NCBI GenBank assembly: GCA_022842225.1 | Contig: JALHPX010000134.1 | Span: 1 to 7,957, forward strand | DNA length: 7,957 nucleotides | From: a bacterium | GTDB lineage: Bacteria; Bdellovibrionota; FAC87; UBA2466 | Direction: 5' to 3' | Shown: positions 1 through 7,076 of the stretch, piece after piece | Layout of the letters: every line of letters begins with the position of its first letter | Numbering within the stretch: position 1 is the stretch's first letter | Made by a program: the position numbers and the translations under genes | Notes under the pieces: model-generated | The model's input: the letters and a program-made list of their open reading frames with translations, nothing else | Told to the model about the DNA's origin: nothing | The model's database searches: none

Positions 1-30
1 TTTCGGGTCTTTTAAAAACTAGGGTTTGTC

Positions 31-2109
31 ATGTCTCTTGAAGAGTCCATTCAAACGATTAAGGGCGTTGGCCCGAAATTGGGAAAGATTCTCTCGGATC
101 GCGGAATCGCGACCGTGGAGGACGCGTTGTATTTTCTTCCCCGGGCTTATCAAGACCGCTCCAAAATTACTCCCATCCGCCAAGTGATGGTGGGTACCGA
201 CGTGACAATCTTTGGTCGGATTCGAAAAGTCTCTGAAATTGGTTTTGGCCGTTCCAAGCGCGTGAACGCGGAAGTGGAAGACGCTTCTGGTCGGCTAAAG
301 CTGGTTTGGTTTAATGCCTATCCCTCACTCATGAAGGAGTTAACTGAAGGCGCGGAAATTCTCGCTTTTGGCACCGCCACTCTCTTCGGCGCCGTGATTC
401 AGATCGTTCACCCCGAATTTGAAATCGTAGAGGAACAAATTGACGGTAAGCCGGTCACATCACAACATTTTGGCCGCGTGGTGCCTATTTATACGGAACC
501 CGAGGGCGTACACCAGAAGGTGCTGCGCAAGATTACGGCGCAGGCGTTAGAAGCAAATCTGCAGACGATGGAAGATCCGTTGCCGATCGCTTTGCGCAAC
601 CGCTTAAAGCTGCCGACTTTGGGAGAGAGTTTTGTAAATCTGCATTTTCCCAAAAAAATGCCAGCCGAAAATCTGACCGGGCCGGAAGTCACTCGCCTGG
701 CGTTTGAAGAATTTTTTGTTTTGCAGCTGGGACTGGCTTTAAAAAAGCGTGAGCGGGAAGCTGACGTCGCTCCCGCCATCAACGTCACCGTCGAAAGCGT
801 GTCGGGATTTAAGAAAAATCTACCTTTTGAATTTACGGGTGATCAGCAAAGCGCGCTCTCTGAGATTCTCGAGGATCTGCGCAAGCCGCAAGCGATGCGC
901 CGTCTCGTGCAAGGGGACGTCGGTTCGGGAAAGACAGCCGTGGCCCTGGCTGCGTTGGCGGTCGTCGCCAAAGATGGCTACCAGGGTGCCTTTATGGCGC
1001 CTACGGAGGTCTTGGCGATTCAGCATTTTGCGACGGCGCAAAAGTACTTAGAACCGATGGGAATCAAGTGCGCGCTGCTAACGCATTCGACGCCAGATAA
1101 GCCAGAACTCTTTAACCAAGTGCGCACTGGTAAAATTCAGGTCTTAATCGGAACGCATGCGTTGTTTCAGCAGACCGTGGAGTTTGAAGGCTTAGCACTT
1201 GCTGTTGTCGACGAACAGCACCGCTTTGGCGTAGCCCAGCGCGCGGAGCTTTTGAAAAAAGGTAAATCCACAAGTCCACATCTGCTGATGATGACCGCGA
1301 CACCGATCCCGCGCACCTTGGCGCTCACTGTATACGGGGATCTGGATATTAGCTGGATTCGTGAAAAGCCAAAGGGCCGGGCCCCGATTCAAACTCGCGT
1401 GATGCGCGAGCGCGACCGCATTAAGGTCTACGATCAGATTCGTCGCACTCTGACAGCCGGCCAGCAAGCGTATTTGATTTATCCTCTGGTGGAGAATTCA
1501 GACAAACTCGATTTGCGATCCTCCACCGATATGTATGAGCGATTGCGCCGCGAAGTTTTTCCCGATTTTAAATTGGGCCTGCTCCATGGTCGGATGAAGA
1601 GCGAACAGAAGGAAGAAATTCTTAATCGCTTTAAATCCGGAGAGATTCAACTTCTGATTTCCACGACGGTAATCGAAGTCGGTATCGATGTTCCCAATGC
1701 CACGCTGATGGTGATTGAGCATCCCGAGAGACTGGGACTTTCACAGTTGCACCAATTACGCGGGCGCGTAGGGCGGGGCAGTACGGTTAGCCACTGCGTG
1801 CTTTTGTGCGACGAATTCGTCACCCAGCGGTTGCGCATTATGGAGAAAACCGAAGACGGCTTTGAAATCGCGGAAGAAGATATGCGACTGCGCGGACCCG
1901 GAGAATTTCTTGGCACCCGGCAGAGTGGACTGCCAGGATTTCGAGTTGGCCACATCGTGCGCGACGCCGCTCTGCTGCGTATTGCTCGCGACGAGGCTCA
2001 AGCGCTGCTGAAGGCAGATCCTAATTTAGAAGCGCCCGAAAATGCGCTGATTAAGAAAATGGTTTTGACTCGCTGGAAGGACAAGATAGAGCGGTTAGGG
2101 GATGGGTAG
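31..2109 (+). CDS. recG: ATP-dependent DNA helicase RecG
   Basis: RecG is a cytoplasmic superfamily 2 helicase that remodels stalled replication forks and branch-migrates Holliday junctions. All family landmarks are present in 692 residues, the usual length. The N-terminus has the GVGPKLGKIL helix-hairpin and FLPRAYQDRS stretch (about 12-45), followed by the OB-fold wedge domain (about 50-150). Walker A is GDVGSGKT (295-302). The Walker B/DEAD-box equivalent is DEQHRFGV (394-401), the form characteristic of RecG. Motif III is MMTATPIPRTLA (420-431). The C-terminal helicase lobe has LLHGRMK, STTVIEVGIDVP and motif VI QLRGRVGRG (575-583). The RecG-specific C-terminal region DMRLRGPGEFLGTRQSG starts near 617. 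The ATG has AGGG six bases upstream, and its product starts as typical RecG does. No catalytic residue looks missing. The next gene starts two bases after the stop, suggesting co-transcription. Confidence 0.98.
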   Translation: MSLEESIQTIKGVGPKLGKILSDRGIATVEDALYFLPRAYQDRSKITPIRQVMVGTDVTIFGRIRKVSEIGFGRSKRVNAEVEDASGRLKLVWFNAYPSLMKELTEGAEILAFGTATLFGAVIQIVHPEFEIVEEQIDGKPVTSQHFGRVVPIYTEPEGVHQKVLRKITAQALEANLQTMEDPLPIALRNRLKLPTLGESFVNLHFPKKMPAENLTGPEVTRLAFEEFFVLQLGLALKKREREADVAPAINVTVESVSGFKKNLPFEFTGDQQSALSEILEDLRKPQAMRRLVQGDVGSGKTAVALAALAVVAKDGYQGAFMAPTEVLAIQHFATAQKYLEPMGIKCALLTHSTPDKPELFNQVRTGKIQVLIGTHALFQQTVEFEGLALAVVDEQHRFGVAQRAELLKKGKSTSPHLLMMTATPIPRTLALTVYGDLDISWIREKPKGRAPIQTRVMRERDRIKVYDQIRRTLTAGQQAYLIYPLVENSDKLDLRSSTDMYERLRREVFPDFKLGLLHGRMKSEQKEEILNRFKSGEIQLLISTTVIEVGIDVPNATLMVIEHPERLGLSQLHQLRGRVGRGSTVSHCVLLCDEFVTQRLRIMEKTEDGFEIAEEDMRLRGPGEFLGTRQSGLPGFRVGHIVRDAALLRIARDEAQALLKADPNLEAPENALIKKMVLTRWKDKIERLGDG

Positions 2110-2111
2110 TT

Positions 2112-2888
2112 TTGCGTAAGTTCGTTCTTTTTTTTCTATTTGTTACGTTGGGTTCGATGCAGGGACATAGCGCGTCCTTGCGCCTGCGCTACTTTGGAAA
2201 TTTTCACACAAATTTAGCGGATATCTGGTGGCCACGTTGGAGCGGCAGCTACGGATACAGCGTTGACGACGAACAGAAGCGGGCGCATCCGACTGAGCGG
2301 CTCGGTTTTACGCGGCCTGATTTGCTGCCCGAGACGTCGCCTAGTTACACGGTGAGCACCGAGCTCCATCCTTGGGGCGAGAATTCTTTTCTGAGAAACG
2401 AGCTGACGATCTTCCGGGGTTCGATTGGTTCTATTCGCGACGAGCAAATGCAGCTAAGCGCCATTCACTTGGTACTTTATCGTCGGCCGGTGACAGAGAA
2501 GCTCGCGCTCTATGGTGAAAATTTTCTCCAAGCCTATACTTACTCCACGCCTCACGCCATGCACTCTCCTACCGCTGATAGACGGTTAGCGGAGAATCGT
2601 ACGTCCGTGGGTGTGGAATACGCTGACGAAGACCGGCTGCGCGTGCGTCTGCCGGTGTTCTTTGAACAGTCACATACGCGACGCCCGACCGCGGTCGGAA
2701 TCGAAGCCAGTCCTTGGCGCTATTCCGCCTGGGTGGCACCGCAGGTGGCTTTTGCAACGAGTTCCGTGAGTGAGCTTTTGCTCACCACTTCCACGCAGTC
2801 CTTTGTCAGCACGCAGCTTACAGAGTTTGTTCCCCAAGCTGTTCTCAAGCCTACTTGGTTTGAGCTTCGCTTCCGCACCGATATTTAG
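2112..2888 (+). CDS. exported protein of unknown function, possible outer-membrane protein
   Basis: I do not recognise a family for this 258-residue protein. Its N-terminus (M-R-K, then a hydrophobic stretch to about residue 16, then GHSA) is a good Sec signal peptide, with likely cleavage after A21. The mature part is rich in aromatic and charged residues, includes an IWWPRW motif (about 38-43), has many short alternating polar/hydrophobic stretches, and ends in FELRFRTDI. That pattern would suit a beta-barrel or periplasmic beta protein, but this is inference. The start is TTG: no in-frame ATG lies nearby upstream, AGGGGA (2097-2102) is spaced nine bases before it, and the next in-frame ATG (2157) would remove the signal peptide. 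It begins two bases after recG, so translational coupling is likely. Its stop TAG overlaps the stop of the opposing protease gene. Confidence 0.78.
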   Translation: MRKFVLFFLFVTLGSMQGHSASLRLRYFGNFHTNLADIWWPRWSGSYGYSVDDEQKRAHPTERLGFTRPDLLPETSPSYTVSTELHPWGENSFLRNELTIFRGSIGSIRDEQMQLSAIHLVLYRRPVTEKLALYGENFLQAYTYSTPHAMHSPTADRRLAENRTSVGVEYADEDRLRVRLPVFFEQSHTRRPTAVGIEASPWRYSAWVAPQVAFATSSVSELLLTTSTQSFVSTQLTEFVPQAVLKPTWFELRFRTDI

Positions 2889-4276
2889 CCTGGCGGCCTT
2901 TTTAGCCGGATCCATTCCGACAGAATTGTTAGCGCGACTTCTTTTTGAAAATCACCATCGGGCAAGTGCACGCGGGGAGTACGGTGGCTGGCTCTCAACC
3001 AATCCCGAAGTGGATCGGGATACAGGCCTGCGTCCCAGGTGGCACCGGGCGATAAGGAATTGGGTAACTGCTCCTCGCGTACCACGAACTGAGCACGGGT
3101 GGGGAAGGGTTGGTGGACCTCAAAGTCGGGCTGCAGGCCGCGGTGTTGGGGAGTTCTTCCGCACGGTAAGTAGTACAGTGCACTGGTTGCGTAGAGAGTT
3201 ACCGGCAGACCTTCAAAGACCTGCGCTTCGGGAGTGTAGGGCGACTGAATAGAACCTTTGCCATAGGTCGGCGTGCCTACCAGATAGGCCACTTGGTAAT
3301 ACTGCAGCACTCCCGCCAGTAATTCGGATGCACTCGCCGAGCCGTAATCGACGAGAATCAGCATGGGTACTTGAATGCGGGATTGAGCATCCGTGAAGTG
3401 GTCGGCGGGCCGAATGCCTGGCAAGAGAGGTTCTTCCGCCATCACCAGTTTCTTTTTGCCGAGGAAGTAACCGGCGAGTTTCTTTGCAACATCTACTAGG
3501 CCGCCTGGGTTGCCCCGGAGATCGAGGATCATCCCGTCGACATTTGATTTGCGAAAAGTATCCAAGCCGCGTGCGACATCTCTTTCCACCGATACACAGC
3601 CAAAATCTTGGATAGTCATTACTCCCACTCGATCTCGGCCTATTTGGAGAGTGCGGACGCCGACGCTTTGTGCGGGAGTAAAAAGCGATGGCTGTAGTTC
3701 TAGATGGAGGAGCCTATCCCCGCGGCGGATCGCAAGAAGGACAGGCTTATCTTCGCTGTATGGCTCCACCGCGATTTGCATCGCTACTTTTCTGGCGCCG
3801 TCTCTGGCCACGCTCCATTCGCCAAACTGCTCGATTTTGTCTCCAAGCTTTATGCCTTGAAGTGCTGAGGCGGAATCTTCCGCCACGCGCTCTATGCGGA
3901 TGGAGTCTCGATACAAAGAGTATTCAAAGCCGAGGCCGATGCGACTCTCCGGAGTAGTGGCCCGCTCCGACTGCGCCGGCACGAGGCGGTCGTGGGGAGT
4001 CCGCTCTTTGAGGCCGGCGTTGATGGCAAGCGCGATCTCCCATTCACTCGCCCCACCCAGGTGCTGGGCCGCGACCTGAGCAACCCTTTTGCTGGTGGGG
4101 GTGTTGGGAAGAGTCTCTAGCCATTTTTCAAAGATTTCCTGGGTGAGCCCAGTTCCTTCCCAGTCGCCACCGATATCAAGTGTGGCAGCAGCCACTGCTC
4201 GGGCGCAAATGGGCGAGGCCGGGCACGGAACGGCCAGTAGAAGCAGAGCGAGAATGAGTAAAATGCGTGCTTTCAT
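2885..4276 (-). CDS. exported S41-family C-terminal processing protease (CtpA/Prc type)
   Basis: This is a serine protease with a Ser/Lys dyad, expected in the periplasm, where relatives trim C-termini of envelope proteins or degrade peptidoglycan hydrolases. The 463-residue product has a clear signal peptide (hydrophobic core 4-16, cleavage probably near A20). It has a helical N-terminal region (35-95), a PDZ domain (about 112-198: IGLGFEYS, GIKLGDKIEQ, VLLAIRRGDRLL) and the S41 core from about 205. The motif DGMILDLRGNPGG (247-259) is diagnostic. The nucleophile is S315 in GSASASELL and the general base is K340 in GTPTYGKGSIQ. Their 25-residue spacing and the following Q344 match Prc S430/K455/Q459. 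The core closes with ALYYLPCGRTPQHRGLQPDFEV (written here in two parts: ALYYLPCGRT at 366, then PQHRGLQPDFEV). About 75 residues follow, ending in a charged helix. No clear Shine-Dalgarno precedes the ATG. The substrate is unknown. Confidence 0.95.
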   Translation of the reverse strand: MKARILLILALLLLAVPCPASPICARAVAAATLDIGGDWEGTGLTQEIFEKWLETLPNTPTSKRVAQVAAQHLGGASEWEIALAINAGLKERTPHDRLVPAQSERATTPESRIGLGFEYSLYRDSIRIERVAEDSASALQGIKLGDKIEQFGEWSVARDGARKVAMQIAVEPYSEDKPVLLAIRRGDRLLHLELQPSLFTPAQSVGVRTLQIGRDRVGVMTIQDFGCVSVERDVARGLDTFRKSNVDGMILDLRGNPGGLVDVAKKLAGYFLGKKKLVMAEEPLLPGIRPADHFTDAQSRIQVPMLILVDYGSASASELLAGVLQYYQVAYLVGTPTYGKGSIQSPYTPEAQVFEGLPVTLYATSALYYLPCGRTPQHRGLQPDFEVHQPFPTRAQFVVREEQLPNSLSPGATWDAGLYPDPLRDWLRASHRTPRVHLPDGDFQKEVALTILSEWIRLKRPPG

Positions 4277-4311
4277 GCGGGTGTCTGAGATACCACAGCC
4301 CCGCTCGCTTG

Positions 4312-4333
4312 CCCAGGCTGTTAACGCACTGGG
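4312..4333. promoter_or_regulatory. dyad-symmetric candidate operator
   Basis: The sequence reads CCCAG(N3)GTTAAC(N3)CTGGG and is symmetric about one centre, between 4322 and 4323. Eight of eleven base pairs are complementary, with mismatches only in the two three-base spacers. It lies 35 bases upstream of the protease start and 44 bases upstream of the HD-GYP start, where a dimeric repressor or activator could affect either gene. The symmetry is seen directly; the regulatory role is inference, and no regulator is encoded next to it. Confidence 0.35.
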
Positions 4334-4351
4334 TTGAGGGTTTAGGCCTTG

Positions 4352-4369
4352 AAATTCCGAAGAGAATTT
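4352..4369. promoter_or_regulatory. short inverted repeat next to the HD-GYP ribosome binding site
   Basis: AAATTC (4352-4357) and GAATTT (4364-4369) are perfect inverted arms separated by six bases. The repeat ends directly at the GAGG ribosome binding site (4370-4373). It could be a protein-binding site or a weak AU-rich hairpin in the leader. Six-base arms can arise by chance. Confidence 0.25.
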
Positions 4370-4377
4370 GAGGTTTC

Positions 4378-6303
4378 ATGCTCAAAAGTCTGGAAAAAAT
4401 CGCGCGCGACACGCTCTTCCTGCTGGAAGAAGCGCCTTCGACCAAAGGCATTACGTTGCCTGGCGACTACCATTTCCAGCAGCTCAAACCCCAAGATCCG
4501 CTCAAATACGCGATTGAGAAAACGCGTTCGAGCCACGAGCGAGTTATTTTGATTGTTCCCGACTCTACGTTCTTGGAACGCGTGCGAGAACTAAAGCGCT
4601 CTATTGCGGAAAACCCGCGCGTGCGTGCCGGTTTTATCGTCGTTAGCGCCACCCCAGAGGCTTTCCTTGCGGAGAAGACCGGCTTTGTTGAACTATTGGA
4701 AGTCGTCGACCAAAAAGAAGCCAAAGGTCATTTTAAGTTTCATCTGTTGCGAGCGCTGCGCCAGTTGCTCAGAGTCGAATTCGAAGCGCACCAGCAGGCC
4801 GACCAAAAAACTCTCGAAAAACTAAACGAGATTTTTATCTCGCTCTCAGCGGAGCGCGACCCAGCCAAGTTGCTGCTAACGGTGCTGAGAAAAGCCGTGG
4901 AACTCACGGGTGCTCAGGGCGGTCAGTTGCTCAAAGTCGACGAGCAAGATGGCGAAATGCTTTTTCAGGGCAAGATTGTCCAGAGCGGTGACACGTTTGA
5001 TGTCAGCGATACTGTCCATAGAGTGGTGGAAAACCATTTGTGTGGCTACGTCGCTTTGACCGGCAAACTTCTGAATATTCCCCGGGTATCGGATTTGCGT
5101 CCGATGACGTTGCCGCAGTATCAAAAAATCAGCGACATCAGCTTGGATCAGCCTGTGGAATCGGTACTCACGCTGCCGCTGAAGAGCACACGGAATGAAA
5201 TCACAGGCGTGCTGCAAATCGCTAACAAAGTTTCTGCTGACGATAAAACGATCGTCGTCTTTGAGAAAGACGATGAGAGCATTTTATCTTCGCTCGCCAC
5301 CCAAGCCGCGATTTGTTTGGAAAACACCGGTCTCTATTCTGACATTCAGAATCTGTTCGAAGGCTTCATCAAAGCTTCGGTCACTGCCATTGAAGCGCGT
5401 GACCCAAGCACAGGTGGTCACTCCGAACGCGTCGCAGAAATCTCGGTGGCATTGGCGCAAGCGACGAGCGATTGCCAGGTCGGCATCTACCGCTCGGTGA
5501 AGTTCACCGAGACCGAGATGCGCGAGATGAAGTACGCTGCGCTCTTGCATGATTTCGGCAAGATTGGCGTGCGTGAAGAAGTCCTGGTCAAAGCCAAGAA
5601 GCTCTATCCCTATCAATTAGAAGCGGTTCGAGAGCGCATCAAGATCTGCAAAGCTGCGGTGAAGATCGCGTTTCTGGAAAAACAGTTGAAGAACCGCGAG
5701 CGCGCTCAAGAGTGGGAAAAAGAGTATATCCACAAGCTCGATGAAATTGAGAAATTCTGGCAGCTGATTTTGCAAGCCAACGAGCCTACGGTCTTGAAAC
5801 AAGATGGCAAGGCCGCTTTAGAACGCATTCGCAACCAAAAGCTGCTTTTGCCCGATGGCTCTGAAATCGCGCTGCTTGCTGACGAGGAGTTTCACGCTCT
5901 TTGCATTAACAAAGGCTCTTTGACCGAGAACGAGCGGCTTGAAATCGAATCCCACGTGCGCCACACGTACCAGTTTTTAAAAACGATTCCGTGGACGCGG
6001 GACTTTAAGCACCTGACTGATATTGCTTACGCCCACCACGAGAAATTGGATGGCACCGGATACCCCCGCGGCCTGATGTCACACGAAATTCCGCTGCAAT
6101 CAAAAATCATGACCATCGCCGATATCTTTGATGCCCTAACGGCCGCAGACCGTTGGTACAAACAGGCGGTGCCGTTGCAAAGAGCGCTCGATATTTTGGC
6201 CGAGGAAGTGGCGATGGGAAAAGTCGATCCCGTGTTGTTTGAGCTCTTTAAGGCGCAGAAAATTTACGAAGTTACTATCCGCAATCTCCGCCGCACCGGC
6301 TAA
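4378..6303 (+). CDS. GAF and HD-GYP domain protein, likely cyclic-di-GMP phosphodiesterase
   Basis: HD-GYP proteins are metal-dependent phosphodiesterases that hydrolyse cyclic-di-GMP (some act on cGAMP). This 641-residue cytoplasmic protein has no signal peptide or membrane segment. Residues 1-140 are unassigned, with a hydrophobic strand RVILIVPD near 55-62. A GAF sensor domain covers about 145-318. The HD-GYP domain runs from about 325 to 640. Its ligand motifs are complete: GGHSERV (H348), HDFGKIGV (H391, D392, K395), SHV (H526), HHEKLDGTGYPRGL (553-566, including G561-Y562-P563) and SKIMTIADIFDALTA (D582). H391 and H526 are 135 residues apart, against roughly 30 in canonical domains. The extra stretch of about 105 residues (407-512) is mostly charged helix, probably coiled coil. 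The ATG has GAGG four bases upstream. The gene is monocistronic by layout. The GAF ligand is unknown. Confidence 0.95.
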   Translation: MLKSLEKIARDTLFLLEEAPSTKGITLPGDYHFQQLKPQDPLKYAIEKTRSSHERVILIVPDSTFLERVRELKRSIAENPRVRAGFIVVSATPEAFLAEKTGFVELLEVVDQKEAKGHFKFHLLRALRQLLRVEFEAHQQADQKTLEKLNEIFISLSAERDPAKLLLTVLRKAVELTGAQGGQLLKVDEQDGEMLFQGKIVQSGDTFDVSDTVHRVVENHLCGYVALTGKLLNIPRVSDLRPMTLPQYQKISDISLDQPVESVLTLPLKSTRNEITGVLQIANKVSADDKTIVVFEKDDESILSSLATQAAICLENTGLYSDIQNLFEGFIKASVTAIEARDPSTGGHSERVAEISVALAQATSDCQVGIYRSVKFTETEMREMKYAALLHDFGKIGVREEVLVKAKKLYPYQLEAVRERIKICKAAVKIAFLEKQLKNRERAQEWEKEYIHKLDEIEKFWQLILQANEPTVLKQDGKAALERIRNQKLLLPDGSEIALLADEEFHALCINKGSLTENERLEIESHVRHTYQFLKTIPWTRDFKHLTDIAYAHHEKLDGTGYPRGLMSHEIPLQSKIMTIADIFDALTAADRWYKQAVPLQRALDILAEEVAMGKVDPVLFELFKAQKIYEVTIRNLRRTG

Positions 6304-6315
6304 CGCCCACGTCTA

Positions 6316-6981
6316 CTATTCGCGTTCCGCTACATACTCAAAAAACGCCTGCAGAATCCGGTGACCCGGTTCTAATTCTTGCGACGTAAACACCCGCTCC
6401 CCCTGCTTCGGGTTAAAGAAGTGTGGCGTGGCTTCGGGGTGCGATTGGAATCCCCAGATAGGCAGCGAACGATGCGCGACTGCATCGATTGGAACTTCGC
6501 GGCTCGTGCCGACGATATCAAAATCTTCCGGGCATTTCTCAACGACTTCGCAATGCGTGACGACGAGAGGAGCGCTCTTTGCAGCTCCCCAGAGCGCATT
6601 TTTCTTCAGAACGACTTCGCGAATACCGCGCAATTTTTCTTTCTGCGGATTGAGATAGCCCACCTTCGAGCCATACAAACTGCAAATCAATTGGTGGCCG
6701 TAGCACAGGCCCAAGGTAGGAATGCCGACATTCATCATCGGCAGGAGCCATGCATTCATTTCCTTCTGCCAATCAAATCCATCGTTCACCGAGCTAGCGC
6801 TACCTAAGACAACAATAGCGGCGGGTGGGTAGGGCAGACGGGTCAGCGTATGCGTGCCCAGAATTTTGGGCAGGTGATAACTCAGGGGCAGTTTCGTCCA
6901 CCTTGTCATCTGGTTGAGGCATTCGAGTTCGGGTTTATGAACGGCCGGATCTACGACCGCAATATAGGCGGAGGTGTTCAT
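6316..6981 (-). CDS. stand-alone class I glutamine amidotransferase-like protein
   Basis: Class I (triad) amidotransferase domains release ammonia from glutamine for a synthase partner; some stand-alone relatives act as gamma-glutamyl hydrolases or transferases. The 221-residue product (from MNTSAYIAVVD) has the nucleophile elbow GLCYGHQL (C93) and the second motif GFQSHPEAT (H181, E183), so the Cys-His-Glu triad is intact. VVLG near 57-60 and the spacing fit a single GATase fold similar to the N-terminal domain of GMP synthase, but no synthase domain is fused or adjacent. The start at 6981 was chosen because the protein there begins directly with the first beta strand, and AGGA lies nine bases upstream. 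The open frame continues to an ATG at 7089, but those 36 extra residues do not fit the fold and would overlap the divergent gene. The gene ends 12 bases from the HD-GYP stop. The acceptor substrate is unknown. Confidence 0.9.
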   Translation of the reverse strand: MNTSAYIAVVDPAVHKPELECLNQMTRWTKLPLSYHLPKILGTHTLTRLPYPPAAIVVLGSASSVNDGFDWQKEMNAWLLPMMNVGIPTLGLCYGHQLICSLYGSKVGYLNPQKEKLRGIREVVLKKNALWGAAKSAPLVVTHCEVVEKCPEDFDIVGTSREVPIDAVAHRSLPIWGFQSHPEATPHFFNPKQGERVFTSQELEPGHRILQAFFEYVAERE

Positions 6982-7076
6982 GCATGGAGTTCCTAACAGA
7001 CGAGTTGGCTGTTGCCCAATTGAATTCAGCCCAACAAAGGAGGACAATAAAATCAAACACTTCCCGGGGAGACAGC
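6982..7076. promoter_or_regulatory. divergent intergenic region between the amidotransferase and beta-barrel genes
   Basis: These 95 bases should hold promoters for two divergent genes, though I see no convincing -35/-10 pair. GTTGGCTG (7004-7011) and CAGCCCAAC (7027-7035) form an inverted repeat with one bulged base and a 15-base spacer that includes CAATTG and GAATTC. Directly after it is a perfect Shine-Dalgarno, AAAGGAGGA (7036-7044), with no ATG, GTG or TTG at usable distance. A second ribosome-binding-like stretch, GGGGAG (7066-7071), sits five bases before the TTG start used here. Confidence 0.45.

Larger units (their letters stand above)
4277..4377. promoter_or_regulatory. divergent intergenic region between the S41 protease and HD-GYP genes
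   Basis: These 101 bases separate two divergent start codons, so promoters for both genes are expected here. I cannot assign convincing -35/-10 boxes by eye. Two dyad-symmetric sequences are visible: one at 4312-4333 and one at 4352-4369, each listed separately. A short GAGG Shine-Dalgarno (4370-4373) precedes the HD-GYP ATG by four bases. Nothing similar precedes the protease ATG. Confidence 0.5.

Noticed and set aside
1..30. Tail of an upstream gene
   Set aside because: Stops occur in two plus-strand frames (at 13-15 and 20-22), but too few residues are present to identify any product.
1647..1955. 102-residue open frame on the minus strand
   Set aside because: It is the mirror of the helicase C-terminal lobe of RecG, with a low-complexity, Ser/Arg/Pro-rich product.
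2889..2908. Possible intrinsic terminator (GC-rich stretch followed by TTTTT) after the exported-protein gene
   Set aside because: The only stem is about three base pairs (GCC/GGC), too short, and the stretch lies within the coding end of the protease gene.
2770..3252. 160-residue open frame on the plus strand
   Set aside because: It lies across the end of the exported-protein gene and antisense to the S41 protease. Its Arg/Ser/Pro-rich product resembles no protein family, and the two genes it overlaps are well supported.
6304..6315. Terminator between the convergent HD-GYP and amidotransferase genes
   Set aside because: The 12-base gap and its flanks show no stem-loop with a T-run on either strand.
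6379..6807. 142-residue open frame on the plus strand
   Set aside because: It is fully antisense to the amidotransferase, whose catalytic motifs are intact, and its translation shows no domain.
6984..7076. N-terminal extension of the beta-barrel gene to an ATG at 6984
   Set aside because: It would bury the signal peptide behind about 31 polar residues and begin right next to the opposing gene's start codon.
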